From the NCBI GenBank assembly GCA_036961445.1, contig JBALVO010000005.1, positions 14,456-78,455 of the forward strand: DNA of 64,000 nucleotides, written 5' to 3'. Each line of letters begins with the position of its first letter. Within the stretch, counting starts at the first letter, position 1. Shown here piece after piece: positions 51,728 through 60,135 of this stretch. Position numbers and translations under genes: made by a program. The stretch is from JBALVO01 sp036961445 (GTDB taxonomy: Bacteria > Pseudomonadota > Gammaproteobacteria > Pseudomonadales > Halieaceae). Under the pieces are notes generated by a model that was not told the origin of the DNA, made no database searches, and saw nothing but the letters and a program-made list of their open reading frames with translations.

Positions 51728-52960
51728 TCAGGTCTCGTTCAAGGCAGCAACGGGATCGAGCCGGGCAGCCCGCCAGGCCGGTGTCAAACTGGCCAACAAT
51801 CCAAGAATCACCACCACCGCAGTGGACATACCCATATCCCAGACACTCAACACCGGATACAGCGTTGCGCCCATCCCCATCATCTCCATCCCCTGGGCCA
51901 CACTGGATATGTCGATACCCGCCTCCAGCGGTTTAATCGTCACCAATGCCAGTACATTACCCAGTAGCAGGCCAAGACACAGCAAATACAGGCTCTCTAG
52001 CAGTATCTGCGCCATGATCAGCCCGGGACGCATACCCAGCGCCTGCATCAAGCCAATTTCCCGCACCCGTTCAAATACCGCCATTACCAGGGTATTAACC
52101 AGACCGAAAGACAACGCCAGAAACACCACAACCATAAAAATAAGGGCAAAACCGTCCTGCACCCCCAACATGGTACCCAGGAAAGTATCCAGTTCAGTCC
52201 ACGGCATCACCTCCAATTCATCTCCGGCGGCGGCCTCAATACGGGGGTACCAGGCGGATACATGGCGATAATCATCGGCGGTGAGCGCTACTTCAGACAC
52301 CAGGTTATCTATGCGCAGCATACCCTGGATAACAGTGCGCCCCGCATAGACAAAACGATCCTCGGTACCAGACAAACGGGCGCGATAAATCCCCACGACG
52401 CGTGTACCGCGATCCGCCACATTGTTATCAGGGTCCTGGGACATAATCACCACCCGCTTACCCAGCCGGGTTTCCAGGCGACGAGCCAGACTGGCCCCAA
52501 TAACAACACCCCGGTCATCCGCGTCTTTAAGAAAACGCCCCTGTATAATTTCATCAGGGAGTGAACCGAGCGGACCTTCAGCGGCAGGGTCAACCCCCAG
52601 TAGCGTGACGCCACGGGTACTGCGTTCACTGGCTATGACCGCTGGCACCCGCACCCGTGATGACCACGCTGCTATTGGCGGCCCCTCCAGTGCCTGCAGC
52701 AGTGCACCTGAAGGTGGCTCCATACTATTCACCACACTGGGATCGCTGCGGTATTCCCGGTGGTGGATCTGCACTTCACCGGGTAGTGTGTGCAAGCCGT
52801 TGCGTACCATCTGGTCGGTCATCCCGCGCATTAACGCTGACATAAAGATCATCGCCCAAACGCCGATGGCAATGGCCATCAGCATAATCAGCGTGCGCCG
52901 GTGATTGCGCCACAAATTGCGCCACGCCAGCGTGGCCACTGCTGTCAGGGAACCGTGCAT
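51728..52960 (-). CDS. FtsX/LolE-type ABC permease, second copy
   Basis: A 410-residue permease with an N-terminal transmembrane segment after LAWRNLWRNHRRTLIML, a large periplasmic (MacB-PCD-like) domain and three C-terminal transmembrane segments (LIFMVVVFLALSFGLVNTLV onward). I start at 52960, whose ATG overlaps the preceding gene's TGA by one base (TGATG). A longer frame to 53062 is antisense-free but duplicates the end of the upstream gene in another frame. It is paralogous to the adjacent permease, as LolC and LolE are. Confidence 0.9.
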   Translation of the reverse strand: MHGSLTAVATLAWRNLWRNHRRTLIMLMAIAIGVWAMIFMSALMRGMTDQMVRNGLHTLPGEVQIHHREYRSDPSVVNSMEPPSGALLQALEGPPIAAWSSRVRVPAVIASERSTRGVTLLGVDPAAEGPLGSLPDEIIQGRFLKDADDRGVVIGASLARRLETRLGKRVVIMSQDPDNNVADRGTRVVGIYRARLSGTEDRFVYAGRTVIQGMLRIDNLVSEVALTADDYRHVSAWYPRIEAAAGDELEVMPWTELDTFLGTMLGVQDGFALIFMVVVFLALSFGLVNTLVMAVFERVREIGLMQALGMRPGLIMAQILLESLYLLCLGLLLGNVLALVTIKPLEAGIDISSVAQGMEMMGMGATLYPVLSVWDMGMSTAVVVILGLLASLTPAWRAARLDPVAALNET

Positions 52961-54201
52961 CACGCCGCCCTCATGGCTGCCACAGGCTGCAAGCGAAGCA
53001 AACGCAGGGCTGGGTAAACCGCTGCCAATAAGGCGCCACAAAAAACGGTGAGCGGCCCCCATAACAGGGACAACGGGCTTACCTGGGGATACATCAGCGC
53101 AGACATATTGAACCTGGCTGCCATCTCATCCATACCCGGATAGCTAAAGCCGGCGTAGCTTAAATACACGGTGAGCAGCGCACCGAGTAACACCCCCAGC
53201 GCCAGGCCAAGACCAGACATCAGCAGGGTTTCCATCGCTACCAGCCTGGCCAGACGAGCGGGGCTCATACCTAACGCCAGCATCACACCGAACTCGCGGG
53301 TGCGCTCCAGCACGGACATCAATTGGGTGTTGAGCACGCTGAAAGCCACCAGCACGATTAAAATTGCGTACATAAACCAGGCGCTGGTCATGTCTGAGGT
53401 GATGGCCTGGCGCAAACCTGGCTGCAGCGCGTCCCAATCCAGCACCCGCAACTGCTGCTGGTCTGCCTGTAACGTGGGCAGCAAGGCGTCCAGATCGGCT
53501 ACCGCAGCATCAACCTGCTCCAGATTGGGCACTCTTATCACCACACTGTGACCATGATCGCCCATGGCAAACACCTGCTGGAACCAACCCAGGGGTACCT
53601 GGGCCACATTGCGATCAAGTTCTGTAATACCACTGTCTACAATGCCCACCACAACCACCACTGCTGCGGCAAAGGAACCATCGCGCCCACTGCCCAGAAA
53701 AGTCAGCTCGTCCCCCAGCGCCAGCTTAAGATTTGCGGCCAGCACAGAGCCGATAATGATTTCGCGTGCATCGGCACCTTGCAGGTAACGACCCTCCTTA
53801 AGTAATCCCGGAAAAGTAGATACCCCTGGTTCGTAACCTGGTTGCACACCGGTAAGCAGTATCCCAAAAGAGCGCTCCTCACTCGAGGCCAGGGCGAATG
53901 CCTCGGCCCGGGCTGCAACGGTTTCCACCCCCAGTAAGGTACGCACCTGAGAGGCGAGGTCTGCGGCGTCGGGCACACTCTGGCGCATGCGCTGCCCATC
54001 CAGATACCCTTCTTGCTGGATCTGGATGTGGCCGGTAAATGCACTCAGGGAACCATCGATCATCATTTGATAGGAACCCAGTTGCAGCGAGATCAAAAAT
54101 ACCAACAGGACATTACAGAACACCATGGCCCCGACTGTCAGCCAGGTGCGCCGCGTATGGCGCCACAAATTGCGCCAGGCCAGCAACCAGGTCACGCTCA
54201 C
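52960..54201 (-). CDS. FtsX/LolC-type ABC permease, first copy
   Basis: A 413-residue permease with the same four-helix plus periplasmic-domain layout. It starts VTWLLAWRNLWRHTRRTWL, has a first helix near residue 25, GHIQIQQEGYLDGQRMRQS at the start of the periplasmic domain, and the C-terminal FtsX region including NTQLMSVLERTREFGVMLAL. It overlaps the LolA-like gene by 4 bp and the second permease by 1 bp, indicating translational coupling. With its partner it probably forms a heterodimeric LolCE-like channel. Confidence 0.91.
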   Translation of the reverse strand: MSVTWLLAWRNLWRHTRRTWLTVGAMVFCNVLLVFLISLQLGSYQMMIDGSLSAFTGHIQIQQEGYLDGQRMRQSVPDAADLASQVRTLLGVETVAARAEAFALASSEERSFGILLTGVQPGYEPGVSTFPGLLKEGRYLQGADAREIIIGSVLAANLKLALGDELTFLGSGRDGSFAAAVVVVVGIVDSGITELDRNVAQVPLGWFQQVFAMGDHGHSVVIRVPNLEQVDAAVADLDALLPTLQADQQQLRVLDWDALQPGLRQAITSDMTSAWFMYAILIVLVAFSVLNTQLMSVLERTREFGVMLALGMSPARLARLVAMETLLMSGLGLALGVLLGALLTVYLSYAGFSYPGMDEMAARFNMSALMYPQVSPLSLLWGPLTVFCGALLAAVYPALRLLRLQPVAAMRAA

Positions 54202-54947
54202 TCGCGCGAATTTCTCAAATTAGACAGGGTGAATAGATTGGCCGGCAGCTCCACGTCAAACGCCACCTGGGTGGTGCGCACTTCCGTCCATTCATCCACA
54301 GCACCTTCCTTGCCCATGCGTATAACGGTGGCAACGCTGCGCCCCGAAATCTCCTCAATAGCAAGCGCCTGCAGCGTCTTGACCAGGGCATCATCCTGAT
54401 CCCAAAACTGCTGCTGCAGCATCACCCAATCGTCGCGGATATGCAGAACTTCGCGGCCCCACACCACCGCCGCCTCCTCGTGGGGAACTGACTGGATCAC
54501 ATAAACCTGGTGGCCGTCGCGCTCGCGCAGTTCCAGCAGCGTGTGATCGTATTGCTCGATAATCGTCGTATCTTTACTCACGTCCTTATTGGAAAAGTCA
54601 CTGCCCATCCAGTTCTGGCTCATCATGGAGGACGGCACCTTGATAACCCGGTTGATCTTGGGCGTGTAAGTCCACATATTGCCATCCACCGACAAGGTGC
54701 CATTGCCAGCATCCTTGGCTGGCTCTATCACCCGCACCAGCGTCTGCTTGTCACCCTCAGTCCAGGCTTGCATAGTCATCTGCCGCTGCCAGTCGGGACG
54801 ATGTATGACCATGGTCATTTGTGAATAGGAGGTCTGCCCGCGATAGTGCTCCATGGCCTTGCGGATAATGTCAGCCGCGGTCAGGTCCTCCGCCAGAGCG
54901 CCCTGTAACCAAAACATTAACAATCCCGGGACTATCCATTTGCACAT
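54198..54947 (-). CDS. LolA-like outer membrane lipoprotein-sorting protein
   Basis: A 249-residue periplasmic protein with a signal peptide (VPGLLMFWLQGALAEDL) and a LolA/LolB-like fold of the type found in PF17131. Signatures are ADIIRKAMEHYRGQTSY after the signal, GNGTLSVDGNMWTYTPKINR and the segment SSMMSQNWMGSDFSNKDVS. Proteins of this family are commonly encoded beside FtsX-type permeases. It is the first gene of the five-gene operon and may be the periplasmic carrier that takes a hydrophobic cargo from the permeases. Confidence 0.9.
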   Translation of the reverse strand: MCKWIVPGLLMFWLQGALAEDLTAADIIRKAMEHYRGQTSYSQMTMVIHRPDWQRQMTMQAWTEGDKQTLVRVIEPAKDAGNGTLSVDGNMWTYTPKINRVIKVPSSMMSQNWMGSDFSNKDVSKDTTIIEQYDHTLLELRERDGHQVYVIQSVPHEEAAVVWGREVLHIRDDWVMLQQQFWDQDDALVKTLQALAIEEISGRSVATVIRMGKEGAVDEWTEVRTTQVAFDVELPANLFTLSNLRNSRE

Positions 54948-55085
54948 ACCGATGACCTCCGCTGTGTGGTAACACCAGTGTAAACAATAACCCTGGCCAG
55001 TGGCATAACCACTACTGGTTGAAAATGACGCCGCATCCCATGCCCAATTGCGTTATAACTATGGAACTCCATCGGGCAGCATGCT

Positions 55086-56135
55086 GTGACTCATCCGTTG
55101 CTACAAGGGCATAGATCAAGATTGTGGTCAGTAATGGTCGGGGTCGCTGTCATGTGCCTGCTTGTCGCCTGCCAACCCCAGGGACCCGAGGCACGCTTTC
55201 AAAATTACCTGTCCAGGCTGGGTCGTACACTGTCCGTTGACGTGCCAACGGTAAATCCCCCAACGCTGCCCAGAGCGCCCAGAACAGGACAACTGCAACT
55301 CGATATTCAACCGGGTAGTCTTGATGCACTCGATTTCTTAGCCCTGAGCGGTTGTGCGGTGCAGGTAACAATTGGTAAACGCAACAGCAGCCTGGGACGC
55401 CTGGCGAGACCTTCACAACGCCTGTTGTTAGAGCTGGAATACCTGCAGCTGGCGCCACAATGTATTATTTACCAGCGCGAGCAAGACAGAAACGCACTGG
55501 CAGACACCCTGGAGCAGGCCTGGAAGCTCAAGCGTCAACACTTGCCCGCACTGATTTTCAATGCCACCCTGGGTGGCGAAGAATACCGGGCACTGTGGCA
55601 CACGCCCGTCACTACCGGGCTCTATCCACGCGGAACCAGCAGCCAGGTGATAACAGCACTGGAGGCCATCAATGGCCAGATTCGCCGCTGGCTGGCGGGC
55701 GACTACCAGGCGCACAATCGCGACTTTGAAATTCTACTCAGCGAGGTCGCTGCCGGCGATGGCGGCGCGTTGTTAAAGACCCTGGCTATCCAGGATGCCT
55801 GGTTGTCCGCCGCTGACACCCTGTTGGCCGAGCGCATGGCCAAGGGTCCACTGTGTACTGCGAGTACCAGGCCCGAAGCAGCCACTATACTGCCCAATGT
55901 GATCCGTAAGTATTTCATTGGAGAGATACAACCGGATGCGGCTAGCCTGGGGCGGCGCTATCACACACTACTGCCGCCTGCGGCTGCACTGGAAGATCTG
56001 CTCAACGCCACATTACCGCAGCTCTACCGCGACTGGCAGAGCACCAGGAACGCCCGCTTCGCACAGTTAATCGGCGCTCCCCGACGGCATGTGGAGCAAC
56101 TAAAGCTTATACAGCAGTCATGTATCACGCTATAA
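55086..56135 (+). CDS. DUF3080 family lipoprotein
   Basis: A 349-residue lipoprotein. The signal peptide ends MCLLVAC (Cys ~29), followed by QPQGPEARFQNYLSRLGRTL, a DUF3080 (PF11279) feature, and later GCAVQVTIGKRNSSLGRLA and LPRAPRTGQLQLDI. The C-terminal part is helical. Function unknown. The start is taken as GTG 55086; an ATG five bases before it stops at once, and an internal ATG at 55134 (MVGVAVMCLLVAC) is an alternative that would still leave a lipoprotein signal. Divergent from the five-gene export operon. Confidence 0.85.
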   Translation: MTHPLLQGHRSRLWSVMVGVAVMCLLVACQPQGPEARFQNYLSRLGRTLSVDVPTVNPPTLPRAPRTGQLQLDIQPGSLDALDFLALSGCAVQVTIGKRNSSLGRLARPSQRLLLELEYLQLAPQCIIYQREQDRNALADTLEQAWKLKRQHLPALIFNATLGGEEYRALWHTPVTTGLYPRGTSSQVITALEAINGQIRRWLAGDYQAHNRDFEILLSEVAAGDGGALLKTLAIQDAWLSAADTLLAERMAKGPLCTASTRPEAATILPNVIRKYFIGEIQPDAASLGRRYHTLLPPAAALEDLLNATLPQLYRDWQSTRNARFAQLIGAPRRHVEQLKLIQQSCITL

Positions 56136-56202
56136 ATAGCCCATCGCCGCGCTAGCAGCTAAACTAGGCGAACACTGACAACGGCGGGTTTACACAGCAC
56201 TC

Positions 56203-57771
56203 TTGGTTAACAATAAAAGGCTCATTACCCGGGCACCGTTTTTCCAACGGCTGCTACTGACCCTGCTGATCGCCTGCGGCACGGGTTGCGCAACCGTGGA
56301 TTTCGACGCCGCAAAACCGGCCTCCCACGCGCTGACAGACACCGCAAACACCTATTTGGGTAAACTGGCTGCCAAACATGCGCATCACCCGCCCAAGGAA
56401 TCCGGGTTCTACCTGGTAACAAATAGCATTGACGCTCTTGCGATCAGACTGATGCTGGCTGAGCGCGCTGAACGCAGTATCGATGCGCAGTACTACATGA
56501 TAGATAACGACATTGTTGGCAAGGTCTTCTTCAGTTCCCTGCTGCGTGCGGCAGATCGTGGCGTGCGGGTACGCCTGTTGATTGACGACATCAACACCGC
56601 CGATATGGAACATAAACTGGCGGCGCTGGCCGACCACCCCAATATCGAACTACGTCTGTTCAACCCCTTTGCCAATCGCACGTACAGAGCATTTAGCGCC
56701 TGGGATTTCCAGCGCGTGAATCGGCGCATGCATAACAAATCCCTGACCATGGACAACCAGATTACCATTATCGGTGGCCGCAATATCGCCACTGAGTATT
56801 TTGCAGCAAATAGCGAATACAATTTCGGCGACCTGGACACGCTGGCGGTAGGCCCTGTGGTTAACGACACCTCGCGGATGTTCGATGCCTACTGGAATCA
56901 CCGCAACGCTATACCTTACGTGCAACTGTCCGGGCAAAAACCCGATGACGGCAAGCGCCTGGATACGGTGCGCAAGACGCTTGAAGACAACATCGAAGCG
57001 CTGCGCGATACTCCGTACGCGGATGCCTTACTCGAATCCCTGGATGATTATACCGGGGAAGGGGGCAAAAAATTCACCTGGGCGCCCTATCAGTTGGTCT
57101 ATGATTCCCCCGACAAATCTCTTGGCAGTAAAGAGGCCGAGAATGCACCCAGCATCGTGACGCCACTGGCGCGGACAGCTCGCTCGGCAAAAGAATCACT
57201 ACTAATTATTTCCCCCTACTTCGTGCCCCGCAGCGCCGGTATCAAGTCGCTGACAGAACTGCAGGACAGCGGTGTACAGGTCGATATTGTTACCAACTCC
57301 CTGGCCTCCAGCGACCACATATTGGTCCACGGCGGTTATGCGGCTTGTCGCAAACCGCTGTTGGAACACGGTGTCAGGCTGTTCGAGGTTCGCGGCGACA
57401 ATCGGATCTCCGGCACCAAAGATGCCGGCACACACAAAGCCAAGAGCAGCCTCCACGCCAAGATATTTATCGTTGATGAACGCTATTTCTTCATGGGCTC
57501 TTTCAACTGGGATCCGCGCTCGGCCCGTATCAACACGGAACTTGGCATCATTATTGACTCCCCCGAAATTTCTGCACAGATTGGTGATTTGATCTACGCC
57601 ACCGCGCCGAAAAATAGTTACGAAGTATTCCTCAACGAGAACGGCAGCTTGCGCTGGAAGACATTTAGCGAGGGGCCAGAAGTGATTTACAGCAATGAAC
57701 CCGATACCAGCTTCTTTACTCGACTCAAAGCCAATCTGGGCCGCGCATTACCTATCAGGGGGCAGTTGTAG
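56203..57771 (+). CDS. Phospholipase D family lipoprotein, ClsC-like
   Basis: A 522-residue protein with two HKD motifs: HNKSLTMDNQITIIGGRN (~182-199) and HAKIFIVDERYFFMGSFNWD (~418-437). The pair forms one active site for phosphatidyl transfer or hydrolysis. The general layout (SIDAQYYMIDNDIVG, VRLLIDDI) resembles the cardiolipin synthase C group, which uses phosphatidylglycerol and phosphatidylethanolamine in E. coli. A signal peptide ends ACGTGC, so it is likely a lipoprotein. The start is TTG 56203, the only reasonable one before the signal peptide. Exact substrate unproven. Confidence 0.88.
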   Translation: MVNNKRLITRAPFFQRLLLTLLIACGTGCATVDFDAAKPASHALTDTANTYLGKLAAKHAHHPPKESGFYLVTNSIDALAIRLMLAERAERSIDAQYYMIDNDIVGKVFFSSLLRAADRGVRVRLLIDDINTADMEHKLAALADHPNIELRLFNPFANRTYRAFSAWDFQRVNRRMHNKSLTMDNQITIIGGRNIATEYFAANSEYNFGDLDTLAVGPVVNDTSRMFDAYWNHRNAIPYVQLSGQKPDDGKRLDTVRKTLEDNIEALRDTPYADALLESLDDYTGEGGKKFTWAPYQLVYDSPDKSLGSKEAENAPSIVTPLARTARSAKESLLIISPYFVPRSAGIKSLTELQDSGVQVDIVTNSLASSDHILVHGGYAACRKPLLEHGVRLFEVRGDNRISGTKDAGTHKAKSSLHAKIFIVDERYFFMGSFNWDPRSARINTELGIIIDSPEISAQIGDLIYATAPKNSYEVFLNENGSLRWKTFSEGPEVIYSNEPDTSFFTRLKANLGRALPIRGQL

Positions 57772-57856
57772 CAGCAGCAGATCCAAACATGCCAATCAGT
57801 CACCATATTGGTTACACTGAGCCTACATCTGTCGCCCCATCTGATCGGAGAATTCA

Positions 57857-58471
57857 ATGGTCAACTCAGCCAGAAAAATACTAATCAAGTTCGCCCTACC
57901 GGGCTTGATCATATTTCTCGCAGCCTGCACCAGTGGCCCGCCCAAGCCCAATGTGGACTCCAAGCCGGGCTACGACTTTTTGCAGGTAACCAAAATCAGT
58001 TTTTACAAAGATTCCGGAGAGGTATCTGGCGATAACCCCCTGCAGCTTAGCGATATGCAGCGCAATCGAATTAATAATGCGCTGGAATTGGCCTTGAGCA
58101 ATAAGGGCTTTCAGTTTGTGGATGATGCGAGTCAGGCAGACCTCCTGCTTAGCTGGCACCTGGCCACACAGAACAAAACCGACGTACGCACCTACCAAAG
58201 CCCCAGCTATGGCATGAGCGCAGGCTATGGACGCTACGGCGGCTACAATCGCTACAGTGCATACAACTGCTGGAGCTGCAGCCCAACCCGCACCGAGGTT
58301 TCCGTGCAGAACTACACCCAGGGCACTTTCATCGTAGACATGATCGACCCGACTTTACGTCAATCTGTATGGCGTGGTGTGACCCAGTCACGCCTCAAGG
58401 GCAAACACACAGAAGACCAGGGAAAATACAACGAGGCCGCTGCCGCCATCTTTGCCTCGTTTCCACCATAA
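57857..58471 (+). CDS. DUF4136 domain lipoprotein
   Basis: A 204-residue lipoprotein. The signal peptide ends IIFLAAC (Cys ~24), and a DUF4136 domain follows, with GYDFLQVTKISFYKD and ADLLLSWHLATQNKT. A Gly/Tyr-rich stretch (YGMSAGYGRYGGYNRYSAYN, ~115-134) and a CWSC pair interrupt the domain. The C-terminus has GTFIVDMIDPTLRQSVWRG. Function unknown; outer-membrane location is likely since residue +2 is Thr. It ends at a strong terminator. Confidence 0.88.
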   Translation: MVNSARKILIKFALPGLIIFLAACTSGPPKPNVDSKPGYDFLQVTKISFYKDSGEVSGDNPLQLSDMQRNRINNALELALSNKGFQFVDDASQADLLLSWHLATQNKTDVRTYQSPSYGMSAGYGRYGGYNRYSAYNCWSCSPTRTEVSVQNYTQGTFIVDMIDPTLRQSVWRGVTQSRLKGKHTEDQGKYNEAAAAIFASFPP

Positions 58472-58496
58472 AGCGCCACCCGATGCCTGCACTATC

Positions 58497-58526
58497 AAAA
58501 AAGCCCGGTACTCACCGGGCTTTTTT
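58497..58526. terminator. Bidirectional intrinsic terminator
   Basis: GCCCGGT-actc-ACCGGGC (58503-58520) is flanked by A6 on the left and T6 on the right, so it can end transcription of the DUF4136 gene (plus strand) and of the convergent membrane-protein gene (minus strand). Confidence 0.9.
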
Positions 58527-58581
58527 GATCAGGTCATTCGAGCATGATAGTGCTGAAATTGGGCCGAACTTTCTTACCCGC

Positions 58582-59568
58582 TCACAACACCGCGTCGACT
58601 ACATTCTCTATTAGCGCTGCACCTATCCAGGTCAGGGGTGGAATAATAAGATAAAGCGCCAGGGTACTGACGCCACCGATATCAATCGGCCAATCGGATA
58701 TCTGCTGAATATGTGCACGATGATCGAGTAAGCTGTTGGTTTGTTGCAGCGCGGCAGGGTCTTGCAATAATTCCTGGCCACCGCGACATTCATCCAGAGT
58801 CTCATTGATTAGTGCGATCTCTTGAGCTTTGCGTGCCTGGAGTAATCTATGGGCCGGCCACATTGGCAGTAGTAGCATGGCTAACATTGGTATAGCCGTA
58901 GCAATCAACCCAGGTAGCACCGTCCAAACTGAAGCACCCTGATCGAATGACAACAAGGGAAACAACGCCAAAGTGCCTACAATCGACAAACACGAGCTAA
59001 TGGCCACCCGCGCAAAAGGCAGTAGCCTATCAACGCGAAATAGATTAATCGGCCACATCAACCCGGCCAGTCGGCCAATACGAATGCCGTTGTTAAGTAG
59101 GCCGGTAATCGCAACTGTCATGGTCATCCATACAATCAATGCGCCCAGATCGCCCATTATATCGCGCGGACCTGCATATTCCTGCGCAAAGCTACTGCCA
59201 CGTCCCGCGTAAATAAAATACAGATGCATAAAGCCACCGGCCAAGCCCAGCAGGGTAATCAAAATATTCCAGCTCAGAGATTTACGGCTAATGGTCCGCT
59301 TAAATTCCAGAAACATCTCCTGGGGTATATCCAACGATCCCTCTAGCTGCTCCACCGCCTGTTCAGAAATACGCGTGATGTAACTGAAAATCGGCACCAC
59401 GTAGGCGGTTATCACACAAAAAAACAGTGTTCCGGATGCAAAGGCAGTGCGAACATCGTCAGCCACACTAAACACGATAAACATTGCCGAGAAAATGAGC
59501 AGCCCTGTCAGCAGGTGCCCAAAACGACCGGGCAATATCAGGTAGAGCAACCAGATTTTAGGATGCAT
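58582..59568 (-). CDS. Polytopic membrane protein of unknown function
   Basis: A 328-residue integral membrane protein with roughly seven to eight hydrophobic segments, such as FGHLLTGLLIFSAMFIVFSV, ITLLGLAGGFMHLYFIYAG and LPGLIATAIPMLAMLLLPMW. A cytoplasmic loop lies at ~90-115 and an acidic soluble stretch at ~255-295. No family is recognised. I start at ATG 59568 (MHPKIWLLYLILPG), after a GGAT; the frame extends to 59640, but that would run into the tRNA promoter region. It ends beside the shared terminator. Confidence 0.7.
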   Translation of the reverse strand: MHPKIWLLYLILPGRFGHLLTGLLIFSAMFIVFSVADDVRTAFASGTLFFCVITAYVVPIFSYITRISEQAVEQLEGSLDIPQEMFLEFKRTISRKSLSWNILITLLGLAGGFMHLYFIYAGRGSSFAQEYAGPRDIMGDLGALIVWMTMTVAITGLLNNGIRIGRLAGLMWPINLFRVDRLLPFARVAISSCLSIVGTLALFPLLSFDQGASVWTVLPGLIATAIPMLAMLLLPMWPAHRLLQARKAQEIALINETLDECRGGQELLQDPAALQQTNSLLDHRAHIQQISDWPIDIGGVSTLALYLIIPPLTWIGAALIENVVDAVL

Positions 59569-59623
59569 ATATTCAGATCCTGTTAGCCACGAAATAGATA
59601 AGGATTCGTAAACTTTGCTTCCG

Positions 59624-59652
59624 TAGACTCTACCAGACAACGAAGGTATTAT
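59624..59652 (+). promoter_or_regulatory. Predicted sigma-70 promoter of tRNA-Arg
   Basis: TAGACT (59624-59629, four of six matches to TTGACA) and TATTAT (59647-59652) are separated by 17 bases. The discriminator that follows is GC-rich (GCGCG), as is typical of stringently controlled stable RNA promoters. The tRNA begins 14 bases after the -10 element. Confidence 0.5.
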
Positions 59653-59665
59653 GCGCGTCCAAAAT

Positions 59666-59742
<77 letters not shown>

Positions 59743-60135
59743 TTCTACAAAGACTTCCCAAGTAAGCTCACACTAACGTAATTTCCAGTTGGACCACAAT
59801 TGGATCCTGTTGAGAATCGCGCAAAAAACCTCCCTCGATATTTGACCTTTAGCTATACATAGCTGACGAGCGGTGAACTTCCCGAGCGTATTACGCTCGA
59901 TACCTATTTGATTCTTGCGTTTGGTGACCGCCCCTTAATCAGTATTACCAAACAGCGGCTTGCTGGACTTCAGAGTTCGGGTAACAAAGCGCAGGGCAGA
60001 AAATTTATAGGTGTTTGTCCGAGGATTCTATCAAGCCCTGCCAGTTAATTTGGCAATACCCCATCACGGCGGGCTTGCAGATACCCTATACTTGGCCACC
60101 CTATAACTACTTACCTACCTCCCTGCGACCTATTA
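59743..60135. other. 393-bp spacer between tRNA-Arg and Hsp70-like gene
   Basis: No gene seen. It holds two short palindromes, AGCTAT-ac-ATAGCT (59851-59864) and CGAGCGT-att-ACGCTCG (59883-59899). The stretch is AT-richer than the flanking conserved genes. I found no repeat of the tRNA 3' end that would mark an integrated element. Confidence 0.5.

Noticed and set aside
51231..52271. Long plus-strand open frame (346 codons)
   Set aside because: Antisense shadow of the LolD-type ATPase and the second permease, with low-complexity, non-protein-like sequence.
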